This document shows positions 1-7,002 of a DNA stretch of 11,667 nucleotides, one piece after another. The stretch's first letter is position 1; each line of letters starts with the position of its first letter. The DNA is from Baffinella frigidus (lineage: Eukaryota > Cryptophyceae > Cryptomonadales > Baffinellaceae): assembly GCA_026770585.1 (NCBI GenBank), contig MU646866.1, forward strand, positions 2,295 to 13,961. The letters are read 5' to 3'. The notes under the pieces were generated by a model. The model ran no database searches, had not been told where the DNA came from, and saw only the letters and a program-made list of their open reading frames with translations. A program made the position numbers and the translations under genes.

Positions 1-297
1 ACACCCTACACCCGACACCCGACACCCTACACCCTACACCCTCAGCCCTACACTATGCACCCTGCACCTTAAGCCCTAAACCCTACACCGTTGACCCTAC
101 ACCCTACACCCTACACCCTGCACCCTACACCCTACACCCTACACCCTACACCCTACACCCTACACCCTACACCCTATACCCTAAGCACGAAACCCTACAC
201 CTGAAACCTTACTCCCCAACCCCCCCCCCAAAAAAACAACAACACCAAACACCAAATTTCAAAACCCTCAACCCCAAAACTCCAAACCCTAAAACAG
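1..297 (+). repeat. Telomere-like CCCTACA/CCCTAAA tract, probably an intron
   Basis: Bases 1-180 are degenerate heptamers, mostly CCCTACA with CCCTAAA variants. They give way to A/C-rich sequence and then ACCCTAAAACAG, which acts as the acceptor for the exon at 298. The C-rich strand is the sense strand of the SET gene. The 5' border is outside the window. Confidence 0.75.
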
Positions 298-407
298 GAA
301 CACACGCTCCTCCTCCAAGGCCTCTCTACCCTCTCCACCCAAGCGGGCGATGCCGGGTCGGACTTAGCGGCGTTGATCCTTCCGGACTTTTCGCTCGCAA
401 ACTACCG
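298..407 (+). CDS. SET gene exon, N-terminal side of the SET domain
   Basis: The exon starts after ...CCCTAAAACAG and stops at CTACCG|GTGAGC, a strong GT donor. It is open in phase 0 for 36 codons plus two bases and ends FSLANY(R). Adding the first base of the next exon gives NYRWA, matching the Y-R-W-A of SETD3-type proteins. The intron before it is the telomere-like tract at 1-297, whose donor is outside the window. Confidence 0.55.
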
Positions 408-3400
408 GTGAGCGCCCTTATTCCGTCGTTTTTGGTACTCTCACGCCTGGGATCGAGTGCGCCAAAAGTCCGCGAGCCGGAAAGGCCCGCCTGGGATTGG
501 TGAGGTTCCGACGGTTTAAACTTCTGCCATTGTTTTATTCTTTCCGTGGCCTACAGATTCGAAACCCGCTCTACTTTGCACGTGCAGCCCCTTAACGGGG
601 ATTACCCCAAATACAGTCGATCTAACGCCCTCGTCCTAGAGTAGGTCCTCGCATAACCCCCAACACCCACACCATACACATAAACCCTAAAACTCACACC
701 ATACACATAACCCCTAAAACCCACACCATACACATAACCCCTAAAACACACACCCGTACGCAGTCGACTCCTTCGGGCGCACATCCGTGCTTTCCCACAC
801 TGCCACGCCAGGGCACTCGAAACATCCACTTTTGACATCTTCCAAGGGAAACCACTTGAATACTTAAGTCAACCACGTAGAATCTGACGTGGATAAGGCG
901 TTGGTTTCCCTCGATCATTCTGGCGTGGTGTGAATGGGGCTCATCACCCCGAATACAGTCGAGCTAACGGCTCTTGGATTATGTCCTCACGAACCCTCCA
1001 CCCTACGCCAGGTGGGCGCAGGGTACGGTGATGGCGCGCGCATACGCAAGTCTGGTGTAGGGGTTTGGGGTTGAGGATTTGGGGCGTAGGGCGTAGGAGG
1101 TGCTCGCAATATACCAAGGGCTTCGGAGGTGCTCAATTTATAGCTTAAGATAGCACAAAACGGTGTTCTGAACCCTACACCCTACACTAGGTGGGCGCAG
1201 AAACAGTAATGTCGCGCGCACACGCAGCAAGTCTGGCGTAGGGGTTGAGCCCTCTGGTCCCGTCGTACCTCTCCCCCTAGCGTCAAGCGGTCGTCTTTGT
1301 CAACTTATTAAATCTCGCTTCCCCCCCGTTTGGGGTTTAGGATTTGGGGCGTAGGGCGTAGGAGGTGCTCACGATATAGAAAATTACACCCGTAAGATGG
1401 CACACAACGGTGTTCTGAACCCTGCACCCTACGGCAGGTGGGCGCAGGGCACAGTCATGTCGCGCGCGTACAGAGTGGACTCCTCTGTGCTGACATCCTT
1501 GCTCTCGGGTGTGGGTTCTCACGGTGGCGTTCTGCATGGCCACGCGCCCTCCTCAGAGCCCTCCTCAGAGCCCTCCTCAGAGCCCGCGGACCCGCCTCAG
1601 AACCACACCCGCACCCAGGTGGGCGCAGGGTACAGTCATCCTTGCTCTTCCTCTTCCACACTAGGAATGGGGTTCCTCACCCCGAATACAGTCGAGCTAA
1701 CGCCCCTCCTCAGAAGCCACGGACCCGCCTCAGAAGCACACCCTTACGATAGCACACACCGGTGTTCTGGACCCTACACCCTACGGCAGGTGGGCGCAGG
1801 GCACAGTCATGTCGCGCGCGTACGCAGTGGACTACTCACTTTCTCCCTCCCCCGCCGACGACGCGTCCGGTCTAACCCCTCACCCCCCACAGCGACTCAT
1901 ATTATGTTTAGATTATACATCTATTATATATTACCCCATAACGACTCATATTGTATATAGATTATACAGCTGTTATATATATTTATAACAGCTTTCGGGA
2001 GGTTTTGCAGCGGATTACTCATTTTCTCCCTCCCCCGCCGCCGACGCGTTCGGTCTCACCCCTGTCGAGGTTTTAGGGGTTAGGGTTGAGGAGCTCGGGT
2101 AGATGTAGGGCGTAAGGGCTCGGGTATATCTAGGTCTTAGGGGCTCGGGTTTATGGGGGGGTTAGGTTTGAGGGAGGAGAGATTAACTAAGGTTTCGGGT
2201 TTCGGGTTTCGGGGTAAGGGGTAAGTAGACAGTTGACCACGCACTTTCTCCCGACGACGCTGCAGGTCTTTCCCCTAACCCCCACACCGGCTCATATTAT
2301 TTATATATTATACAGCTGTTATGTATATATACAACAGCCTGGGGACTACTCCCTGGATGACGCCGCAGGGTTTAGGGTTTAGGTTCTAGATTTTGTTTTT
2401 TGCCACACGGTGGGCTTCGAGGGTTTTGGGACCCCTAGATTTAGCGGTAACGTGGCCAAATCTACATTTAAAAATCGTTAAAGTTAACTGCCCACAGGGT
2501 AAGTTGACTTTTGATGAAAGGTCCGGTGACGGTCCTCCTGTATCACGGATTTCACTAAGCGGGAGGGGGTTCAGGGTTTGGAAAATCCCAAAGGAAGCAC
2601 AGGTTCCGTTGTTGGAGCCATTTATGCTATCTTAAGCCTTGGTTTGATGCCTACAATAGCATATCCTTGCTTATCTTAATCTTATCTCAAGGCTAAGATA
2701 TCAAAGAGTATCAAACCTCTAAACCCTGGACCCAATCCAGCGTAGCATGGAAACCTCTCACGCTCAAGGAGGACGTAATTACACGCGACCGAGTCGCGTT
2801 ATGATTCTGGGGCGTAGGGCGTAGGAGGTGCTCCCTAAACCCTAACCATCAAAACCCCATATTTTATAATCAAGGGCTTGGCAACCCCTTCAAACCGACT
2901 TGAAAACACTAGTAATAATATTTACACATAAAACTCTCTCTTGTTCGCAGAGCTGGAGGGTCTGACGGTGCTACTCCTGCTGTAGGGTCCTGGGTCTTGT
3001 CGCGGAGGAGTTATTCAACATCCCTTCGATGTCCGCTGTGTGGTCTGCTCGGTTCAGTCAACTCCCTCTCGTGCGCAGGGCTCACTCGGTACATAATTTA
3101 TAATCAAGGGCTTTACAACCCCTTTAAAACACTAATAATAATATTTAAAAATAAAACCCGCTCTTGTTCGCAGGGCTGGAGGGTCTGACGGTGCTGCTCC
3201 CGGCGATCGACATGGCCAACCACCAGCAGGCACATACCCCTAACCCTCAACCCTCAAACCCTAGACCCTAACCCTCAAACCCTCACCCTAAACCCTAAAC
3301 CCTAAACCCTAAACCCTTCACCCTTCACCCTTCACCCTTCACCCTACACGCTAAACCCCAAACCCTGAACCCTAAACCCTACACCCTTAACCCTAAACCC

Positions 3401-3495
3401 TAACAGGGGGTGGAATATTCAGTGCGAGCAGCACGCGGGGGGGTATCTTTTTCTGCGGATCGCTCGTATGCTCCCGGGCAGGAAGTCATGAGCAG
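298..3495 (+). CDS. SET-domain protein methyltransferase (SETD3/SETD6/Rubisco LSMT-like), partial multi-exon gene
   Basis: Four exons join without a frame break: 298-407 (ends phase 2), 1790-1869 (ends phase 1), 3174-3229 (ends phase 0) and 3407-3495. In order they give FSLANYRWAQGTVMSRAY, a short loop, LLPAIDMANHQQ, and a last block with SADRSYAPGQEV. This is the order seen in the non-histone SET family: the Y-R-W-A...V-M-(S/T)-R helix, the L-(I/L)-P-x-x-D-M-x-N-H strand whose Asn-His helps bind S-adenosylmethionine, and the A-G-(E/Q)-(E/Q)-V turn before the catalytic tyrosine. Known members methylate lysine or histidine of Rubisco, actin or other proteins; the substrate here is unknown. The N-terminus lies upstream of the window. 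No exon for the SET-terminal tyrosine or the Rubisco-binding-like C-terminal domain was found. Many exon copies around it suggest a remodelled, perhaps dying, gene. The family call is fairly sure; whether it is functional is not. Confidence 0.6.
408..1011. other. Intron sequence with repeated blocks, no gene seen
   Basis: This follows the GT donor at 408. It holds two or three copies of an imperfect ACACCATACACATAAMCCCTAAA unit (roughly 666-750) and two of three copies of the block ACCCCGAATACAGTCGAGC (about 605-628 and 945-968; the third is at 1679-1702). I see no credible exon. Confidence 0.5.
1012..1830 (+). repeat. Array of SET exon copies (GTGGGCGCAGGG...)
   Basis: Copies of an acceptor plus exon start, NNCAGGTGGGCGCAGGG, then a CAGTCATGTCGCGCGC-like tract, begin at about 1012, 1191, 1438, 1617 and 1790. 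All but the fourth are preceded by CCCTAC(A) repeats; three also by a block containing CGGTGTTCTG (near 1161, 1409, 1761). The copies at 1191 and 1617 are broken by stops in the SET frame (WAQKQ then stop; WAQGTVILAL then stop). The copy at 1012 runs WAQGTVMARAYASLV then stop unless spliced. Confidence 0.7.
1790..1869 (+). CDS. SET gene exon with WAQGTVMSRAY motif (best copy)
   Basis: After the acceptor CCCTACGGCAG the exon reads G|TGG and encodes WAQGTVMSRAY followed by VDYSLSPSPADDASG, with a GT donor (TCCG|GTCTAA) in phase 1. Both borders fit the neighbouring exons in phase. Among several copies this one keeps the whole motif, has no stop, and has a donor in the right phase. The copy at 1438 is the main competitor: it is also open, and G|GTGTGG at 1504-1517 would also end in phase 1. 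Confidence 0.5.
1826..2368 (+). repeat. Tandem partial copies of the SET exon 3' half
   Basis: Four related segments begin at about 1826, 2011, 2233 and 2342. Each follows an AG and encodes a loop variant: VDYSLSPSPADDASG, DYSFSPSPAADAFG, DHALSPDDAAG and DYSLDDAAG. The first three end in G|GTCT in the same phase. Between them lies an AT-rich block with CAGCTGTTATATATA and a related inverted TATAACAGC, seen near 1965-1992 and 2312-2337, so the intron was copied along with the exon piece. Confidence 0.65.
2369..2857. other. Intronic or intergenic stretch without recognised gene
   Basis: It opens with G-strand telomere-like GGTTTAGGGTTTAGG. An open frame of 80 codons at 2393-2635 shows no family likeness. 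A segment at about 2503-2525 (AAGTTGACTTTTGATGAAAG) recurs at 5343-5365. A weak foldback GGTTTGAT...ATCAAACC spans about 2641-2719. The block GGGGCGTAGGGCGTAGGAGG (2809-2828) also occurs near 1081 and 1345. Confidence 0.4.
2980..3043 (+). mobile_element. Fragment of foldback family C inside the exon copy
   Basis: GTAGGGTCCTGGGTCTT ... CCCTTCGATGTCCGCTGTGTGG matches the right end of the full element at 4690-4850 over about 64 bases. Only one end is present. Confidence 0.75.
3174..3229 (+). CDS. SET gene exon with LLPAIDMANH motif
   Basis: The acceptor CTTGTTCGCAG precedes GG CTG GAG; the two first bases complete a Gly codon from the previous exon. The exon encodes LEGLTVLLPAIDMANHQQ, carrying the D-M-x-N-H of the SET core. 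It ends CACCAGCAG|GCACAT, so the following intron must use a GC donor, since the telomere-like repeats begin a few bases later and the next motif resumes in phase 0 at 3407. Confidence 0.6.
3230..3406 (+). repeat. Intron made almost wholly of telomere-like repeats (GC-AG)
   Basis: 177 bases between two SET exons read GCACATACCCC, then CCCTAAC, CCCTCAA, CCCTAAA and CCCTTCA units, and end CCCTAACAG. Removing it restores an uninterrupted SET domain in phase 0. The units contain CTAAC/CTAAA, which resembles the branch-point consensus CTRAY, and the C/T runs can act as pyrimidine tract. Confidence 0.65.
3407..3495 (+). CDS. SET gene exon with APGQEV motif
   Basis: It starts directly after CCCTAACAG and is open in phase 0: GVEYSVRAARGG, then VSFSADRSYAPGQEVMS, then AG|GTTTCC as a possible donor in phase 2. 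A basic/aromatic strand followed by A-G-(E)-(E)-V is the usual lead into the final SET strand. The SYG-type tyrosine motif would be in the next exon, which I could not find. If the donor is not used the frame runs on to a stop near 3583 with no family resemblance. Confidence 0.5.
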
Positions 3496-3920
3496 GTTTC
3501 CCCACACAGAGTGGTACCAAGAGGCGCAATTCTGGTACTATTTAAAATCCTTGTCACGTCCTATAAGTCCCTTTTCAAAACCGTAAAACCGGGAAACCGT
3601 ACGTCCAAAACGGACAACAATTACCGCAAACGCTCTAGGCCTATTCCCAGGAGCCTCGCTACCTGATCCAAAAAGCTAACGCCAGCGGACCACTTAGATT
3701 GGACGCGACTCCCTACGAAATTTATGATGGAGAAAAATCTAGGGCTTTAAAACCCCCGATTTAAAAAAAAATCGTTTTAGAGCTGGTGAGTCCCTCTGAA
3801 GCGAGGGACGTGAGTGGTCCGCTGGCGTTCGCTTCTTGCACCATACCCCCCTAGACGCGTTGCGTCTTCTTATTTGCGAATACTCTCCGTGCACCACACG
3901 TGATTAACAACTCCGCGATA
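3496..3920. other. Region with one foldback, no gene seen
   Basis: Apart from the foldback at 3678-3829 I see no exon with family likeness. I looked here for the missing SET tyrosine exon and did not find it. Confidence 0.4.
3678..3829. mobile_element. Single-copy foldback (ends AACGCCAGCGGACCACT)
   Basis: A perfect 17-base inverted repeat, AACGCCAGCGGACCACT at 3678-3694 and its complement at 3813-3829, encloses 118 bases. Inside is a small hairpin, GTCCCTC/GAGGGAC, at 3790-3809. No coding potential, so a non-autonomous element is likely; flanking duplications are not clear. Confidence 0.55.
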
Positions 3921-4020
3921 TTCCTTAAGTGGCCAGTAGGCTCATACGCCCTACGGTAGGGCCCTAGGACCTGCCTAGGGCGAGTCAGAGTGAATATTCA
4001 CCCTATGGGCACTTAAGGGA
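3921..4020. mobile_element. Foldback family B copy 1
   Basis: Ends TTCCTTAAGTGGC and GGCACTTAAGGGA, flanked by TA on the left and TG on the right. The core holds CCCTACGGTAGGGCCCTAGG. About 100 bp, too short to encode a transposase. Confidence 0.7.
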
Positions 4021-4128
4021 TGGGAAGTTGACGTTTTTGCACCAGAACCGTCAACTTTCACAAGCACCGTCAACTTTCACCACCTTTCATCGTGTCTGCG
4101 GCCGCTTTCTCTACACACCGCTCTGTTA

Positions 4129-4247
4129 CAGGGGTACCTCGCTCATAAGAAACCGCCGTCCCCTAGGACCCTACAGTATGCCTATGCCTAGGGCCCTACG
4201 GTGGTCCTAGGGGGGGGGAGTGGTTTCTTATGAGCGAGGTACCCCTG
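4129..4247. mobile_element. Foldback family A copy 1
   Basis: Inverted ends CAGGGGTACCTCGCTCATAA and its complement, a G-rich inner border, and a core with CCTAGGACCCTACAGTATGC and CCTAGGGCCCTACGG. TA flanks both sides. 119 bp, non-coding. Confidence 0.85.
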
Positions 4248-4276
4248 TAGTCCACTCAGTAGGCTACGGGGCACGT

Positions 4277-4300
4277 CCCTTCCCGGAAATTCGGGAAGGG
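4277..4300. repeat. Short hairpin CCCTTCCCG/CGGGAAGGG
   Basis: Perfect nine-base arms around a six-base loop. Role unknown. Confidence 0.5.
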
Positions 4301-4408
4301 GCGTGACAAATTTGGGACTTTTGGCGTGTTTTCTTGAGCTAGAATCCAATAATAATTCAAGCACGGTACCTCGAAGTGTTTTAGCGGACGGACACCGCTC
4401 TATTAGTA

Positions 4409-4509
4409 TCCCTTAAGTGGCGAGGGGGTCAAAGTTGACCGCCAAGAGATCCTAGGCAGGTCCTAGGGCCCTACGGTAGGGCGTATGTGCCAACTCGCCA
4501 CTTAAGGGA
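4409..4509. mobile_element. Foldback family B copy 2 (best preserved)
   Basis: TCCCTTAAGTGGCGAG at the left and its complement at the right, flanked by TA on both sides. The core reads TCCTAGGGCCCTACGGTAGG. 101 bp. TA flanks suggest a Tc1/mariner-type (Stowaway-like) transposase acting in trans; this is inference. Confidence 0.8.
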
Positions 4510-4689
4510 TAGGCCTCTCTCCGGCGGTAGCTTTCTTTTATTTGTACCGCGAGTCGACCACTTTAGGGGTGAAATCAAGCCCCACGGTACACATAGTTGA
4601 CTTTTGGGGTTGGTGGCAGCTACGGCGAGAAGGCGCCGGACGACCTTCTCGTCTTCTTCGGATTTCGCCCCCCCGAATGAACGCACCAG

Positions 4690-4850
4690 CCACACAGCGG
4701 GCTACGAAGGGATTTTCGGCCCAAATCGGGCCACCTTTCCGTTACCGCATCCGTAGGAACCCCCATATGTCCCTACGGGTTGCCTACCGTAGGGTCCTGG
4801 GTCTTATCGCTTAGGGGTGATTCGAAATCCCTTCGAAGTCCGCTGTGTGG
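4690..4850. mobile_element. Foldback family C copy 1
   Basis: 161 bp between CCACACAGCGGGCTACGAAG and CTTCGAAGTCCGCTGTGTGG. The inside carries CTACCGTAGGGTCCTGGGTC. It abuts a family B element at 4852. No clear target duplication. Confidence 0.75.
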
Positions 4851-4851
4851 A

Positions 4852-4952
4852 TCCCTTGAGTGCCCATGCTGACAAATTCGACCGCAAAGAGATCGTAGGC
4901 AGGTCCTAGGACCCTACGGTTTGGCGTATCAGCCTACTGGCCATGTGAAGGG
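4852..4952. mobile_element. Foldback family B copy 3 (degenerate)
   Basis: Begins TCCCTTGAGTGCCC and ends GGCCATGTGAAGGG, then TA. The core CCTAGGACCCTACGG is kept. Roughly 101 bp. Confidence 0.6.
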
Positions 4953-5038
4953 TAGAGTGGGAACATCTGTTAATGGAGGGAACACCTCCGTTTATGTAAG
5001 GAGAAGTGCCCCCTGAATGAAAGCGCCCCAGGCGGGCT

Positions 5039-5182
5039 TTTTCTTATGAGCGAGGTACCCCTGTACAGGGGTACGTCGCTCATAAGAAACCGCCCCCCCC
5101 TAGGACCCTACAGCAGGCCTATGCCTAGGGTCCTACGGTGGTCCTAAGGGGGGTGCAGTTTGATATGAGCGAGGTACCCCTG
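5039..5182. mobile_element. Foldback family A copy 2, joined to a partial copy
   Basis: A complete element occupies 5066-5182. A right-end piece of another copy (TTCTTATGAGCGAGGTACCC...) ends at 5063, and the two share one TA: CCCCTG-TA-CAGGGG. This looks like insertion next to, or into the TA of, an existing copy. Confidence 0.75.
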
Positions 5183-5198
5183 TACCTGAGAATTCGAA

Positions 5199-5454
5199 AA
5201 AAGGCCTCCTCGGCAGCCATAACGTGTTTTTAGAGGCGTGTGCTTGCCACCCTTTGGGCTACGAAGGTTTCGACGGGGCTGGAATTCAGGGTGTTACGAG
5301 ATCGAAATGCACCAGAAAATCCTTCAAGTTAAGTACCTCAAGGCAAGTTGACTTTTGATGAAAGGTTCGTAGTCCACCGTGTGGTATCTGATCATTTTTA
5401 AAAAGGCCTCCTCGAAAGCTGTCAGGTGTTTCTAGAGGCGTGCGCTTGCTATCC
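5199..5454. repeat. Direct repeat pair around a C-related foldback
   Basis: AAAAAGGCCTCCTCG ... GTTTNTAGAGGCGTG ... GCTTGC occurs at about 5199-5252 and 5399-5452. Between them, GGGCTACGAAGG (near 5267) and GGTTCGTAGTCCACCGTGTGG (about 5363-5383) form inverted ends that resemble family C. Also inside is AGTTGACTTTTGATGAAAG. Confidence 0.55.
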
Positions 5455-5458
5455 CTTA

Positions 5459-5748
5459 CAGGGGTATCTGGGCTATCCCTTAAGTGCCCAGTAGGCTCAT
5501 ACGCCCTAACATAGGGCCCTAGGACCAGCCTAGACCTCAGGCCCCCAAATTTGGAGGCCTGGCCACTTAAAGGTTATAAGAACACGGGTGCTCCGACATC
5601 GGTCGGTGTATTTTCCCCCAAATTAGTACCAGAGGGTTGACCAGACGCCAGATTTAGTCAACACTCTGGTTACTAAATTAAGAAAACGGGGGCCCCAAAT
5701 CCGGCCTGTGTTCTTAAGTTCTGGTTTCTTATAGCCCAGATACCCCTG
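5459..5748. mobile_element. Large A-related foldback with a nested B element
   Basis: Ends CAGGGGTATCTGGGCTA (5459) and TAGCCCAGATACCCCTG (5748), TA on both sides. The left arm is split by the B element at 5476-5574. Deeper in, AATTAGTACCAGAG pairs with CTCTGGTTACTAAATT and GGGTTGAC with GTCAA, giving one long hairpin once the insertion is removed. Confidence 0.75.
5476..5574. mobile_element. Foldback family B copy 4, nested
   Basis: Begins TCCCTTAAGTGCCC and ends CCACTTAAAGGT, with TA on each side (5474-5475 and 5575-5576). Excision would restore GGCTATAAGAA, matching the complement of the right arm of the host element. Confidence 0.75.
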
Positions 5749-5784
5749 TAACTGGCCAGTAAAAGGCTCACACGCCATACCGTA

Positions 5785-5925
5785 CAGGGGTACTTTGCTC
5801 ATAAGAAACTGTCCCCCATCCTAGGACCCCCATATGGCCCTAGGCATAGGCCTACTGTAGGGTCCTAGGGGGAGGCGGTTTCTTATGAGCGAGGTACCCC
5901 TCTACCTCGCTCATAAGGAGGCGCC
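5785..5925. mobile_element. Foldback family A copy 3 plus a partial end
   Basis: The complete copy is 5785-5902, core in reverse orientation to copy 1, TA on both sides (last base CCCCTC instead of CCCCTG). It is followed by a second partial end, CCTCGCTCATAAG, to about 5918. Confidence 0.75.
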
Positions 5926-5941
5926 CCTCCCCAATTCCTAC

Positions 5942-6045
5942 CAACACTGGATTCTGCCATGTATGCACCCCCACCAAGGCTGTGTCTGATCAGGGCCCTG
6001 CTTAGACACAAGCTCGGTGGGGGTGCATACATGGCGGCGGTGTTG
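5942..6045. mobile_element. Foldback with 19-base arms CCATGTATGCACCCCCACC
   Basis: Perfect arms at 5957-5975 and 6016-6034, extended outward by CAACAC/GTGTTG-like ends. The right arm and flank (GGGGTGCATACATGGCGG..GTGTTG) also occur twice in the tandem repeat at 9499-9627. Confidence 0.65.
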
Positions 6046-6115
6046 TGTTGCTAGTAATAACGGTCTCTCGTCGTAGCCTCGGTTCCTAGGGGGGTACACC
6101 TCCTGATCAGAGGTA

Positions 6116-6234
6116 CAGGGGTACCTCGCTCGTAACAAACAGCTACCCACTAGGACCCTACAGTAGGATCATGCCTACAGCCCTGTGGTGGTCCCTAGGG
6201 GGGGGGGCGGTTTCTTATAAGCGAGGTACCCCTG
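6116..6234. mobile_element. Foldback family A copy 4
   Basis: CAGGGGTACCTCGCTC and GAGCGAGGTACCCCTG-like ends (right end has a TATAAGCGAGG variant), TA on both sides, same core as copy 1. 119 bp. Confidence 0.8.
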
Positions 6235-6365
6235 TACTTTACTGGCGCAATGGCCTTGTCACCGAGGGCGTTGATACTTCTTTCTTCTTCTGTATCATTA
6301 TCAAGCCTAGAGAACTGTTCACACGGGGTGCTATGCGCCTCAAAACGAGCCTGCCTCGTTGTGAG

Positions 6366-6487
6366 TACCTTTAGGTCCTTTAGGTTCTTCGAGCTCCCAA
6401 CATAGGCGGACACCGGAACTGGTTCGGTAGAAAGGCCATGCTTCCTTTCGGATCACATCGAGCCCCCCTGCACAGAGGATCGCGGCA
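6366..6487. repeat. Dispersed repeat E, short form
   Basis: Starts CCTTTAGGTCCTTTAGGTTC, passes CATAGGCGGACACCGGAA, and ends CATCGAGCCCCCCTGCACAG then AGGATCGC. The same start and end frame a longer form at 8511-8873. Confidence 0.55.
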
Positions 6488-6493
6488 TGTGAC

Positions 6494-6581
6494 TCCCCGC
6501 TAGGACCACCGTAGGGCCCTAGGCATAGGCCTACTGTAGGGTCCTAGGAGATGGCGGTTTCTTATGAGCGAGGTACCCCTA
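6494..6581. mobile_element. Foldback family A copy 5, left end lost
   Basis: Core GGCCTACTGTAGGGTCCTAG and the right end TTATGAGCGAGGTACCCCT are present; the left terminal repeat is absent before about 6494. Confidence 0.7.
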
Positions 6582-6688
6582 TAGACCCGGGATGGGCCCG
6601 CCTCGCGAGATGACTTTGGAATGACGACTTTCGGCCTGAGGCCATTTCCTATTTCCGGCGCGGCCCCCTTAAGAGGGACGGCGCGGTA

Positions 6689-6804
6689 CAGGGGTACCTC
6701 GCTCATAAGAAACGCCCACCCCCCTAGGACCACCATAGGGCCCTAGGCACAGGCCTACTGTAGGGTCCTAGGGGGGGCAGTTTCTTATGAGCAAGGTACC
6801 CCTG
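6689..6804. mobile_element. Foldback family A copy 6, next to a gene 3' end
   Basis: Complete, TA on both sides, core in reverse orientation. Its end lies 25 bases beyond the stop codon of the - strand gene (6829), so it is probably in that gene's 3' UTR. Confidence 0.8.
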
Positions 6805-6828
6805 TAACGCGTGAGAAATGCCGCCTCG

Positions 6829-7002
6829 TCAGTACTTGAGCGGGTTCGGCTGGAAGTTATCGGCGGCGGCCGCCGACATCGCCCCCCCGCGGTCCGCGAG
6901 ATCGCGCGGCCCCGCGTCGGCTCGTGCGAGGTCCCCGCCCGCCTCCGCGCCCAGCAGGTCTGAGAGATGTTTCTCGGTGTAGCCGCCCATGCCCGCGCGC
7001 AC
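6829..7002 (-). CDS. Last exon of the - strand plastid gene
   Basis: Acceptor CCCCGGATCAG then VRAGMGGYTEKHLSDLLG, an acidic/Ala-rich linker, and NFQPNPLKY before the TGA at 6829. The acceptor lies at the edge of a family D repeat. Confidence 0.6.
   Translation of the reverse strand: MRAGMGGYTEKHLSDLLGAEAGGDLARADAGPRDLADRGGAMSAAAADNFQPNPLKY

Larger units (their letters stand above)
2858..3229 (+). repeat. Duplicated intron end plus exon start, first copy interrupted
   Basis: About 120 bases at 2858-2979 (TTTATAATCAAGGGCTTG through CTTGTTCGCAG and the exon start CTGGAGGGTCTGACGGTGCT) recur at 3093-3200. The second copy continues as the SET exon. The first exon copy stops matching after CTACTCCTG and runs into a family C fragment. 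Confidence 0.8.

Noticed and set aside
1-180. Left chromosome end
   Set aside because: C-strand orientation would fit, but the units are degenerate CCCTACA and the tract ends in an acceptor for a SET exon whose upstream exons must lie further left.
1397-1960. Open frame of 187 codons across the exon array
   Set aside because: It is an unspliced read through exon copies and intron repeats. Only the WAQGTVMSRAY part has family likeness.
1012-2368. CRISPR array
   Set aside because: Repeats are unequal, exon-related and unevenly spaced in a eukaryotic setting.
4277-4300. Bacterial-type terminator hairpin
   Set aside because: No T-run follows, and the surroundings are eukaryotic repeats.
5199-5454. 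LTR retrotransposon remnant
   Set aside because: Direct repeats of about 54 bases are too short and divergent, and no primer site or polymerase sequence lies between them.
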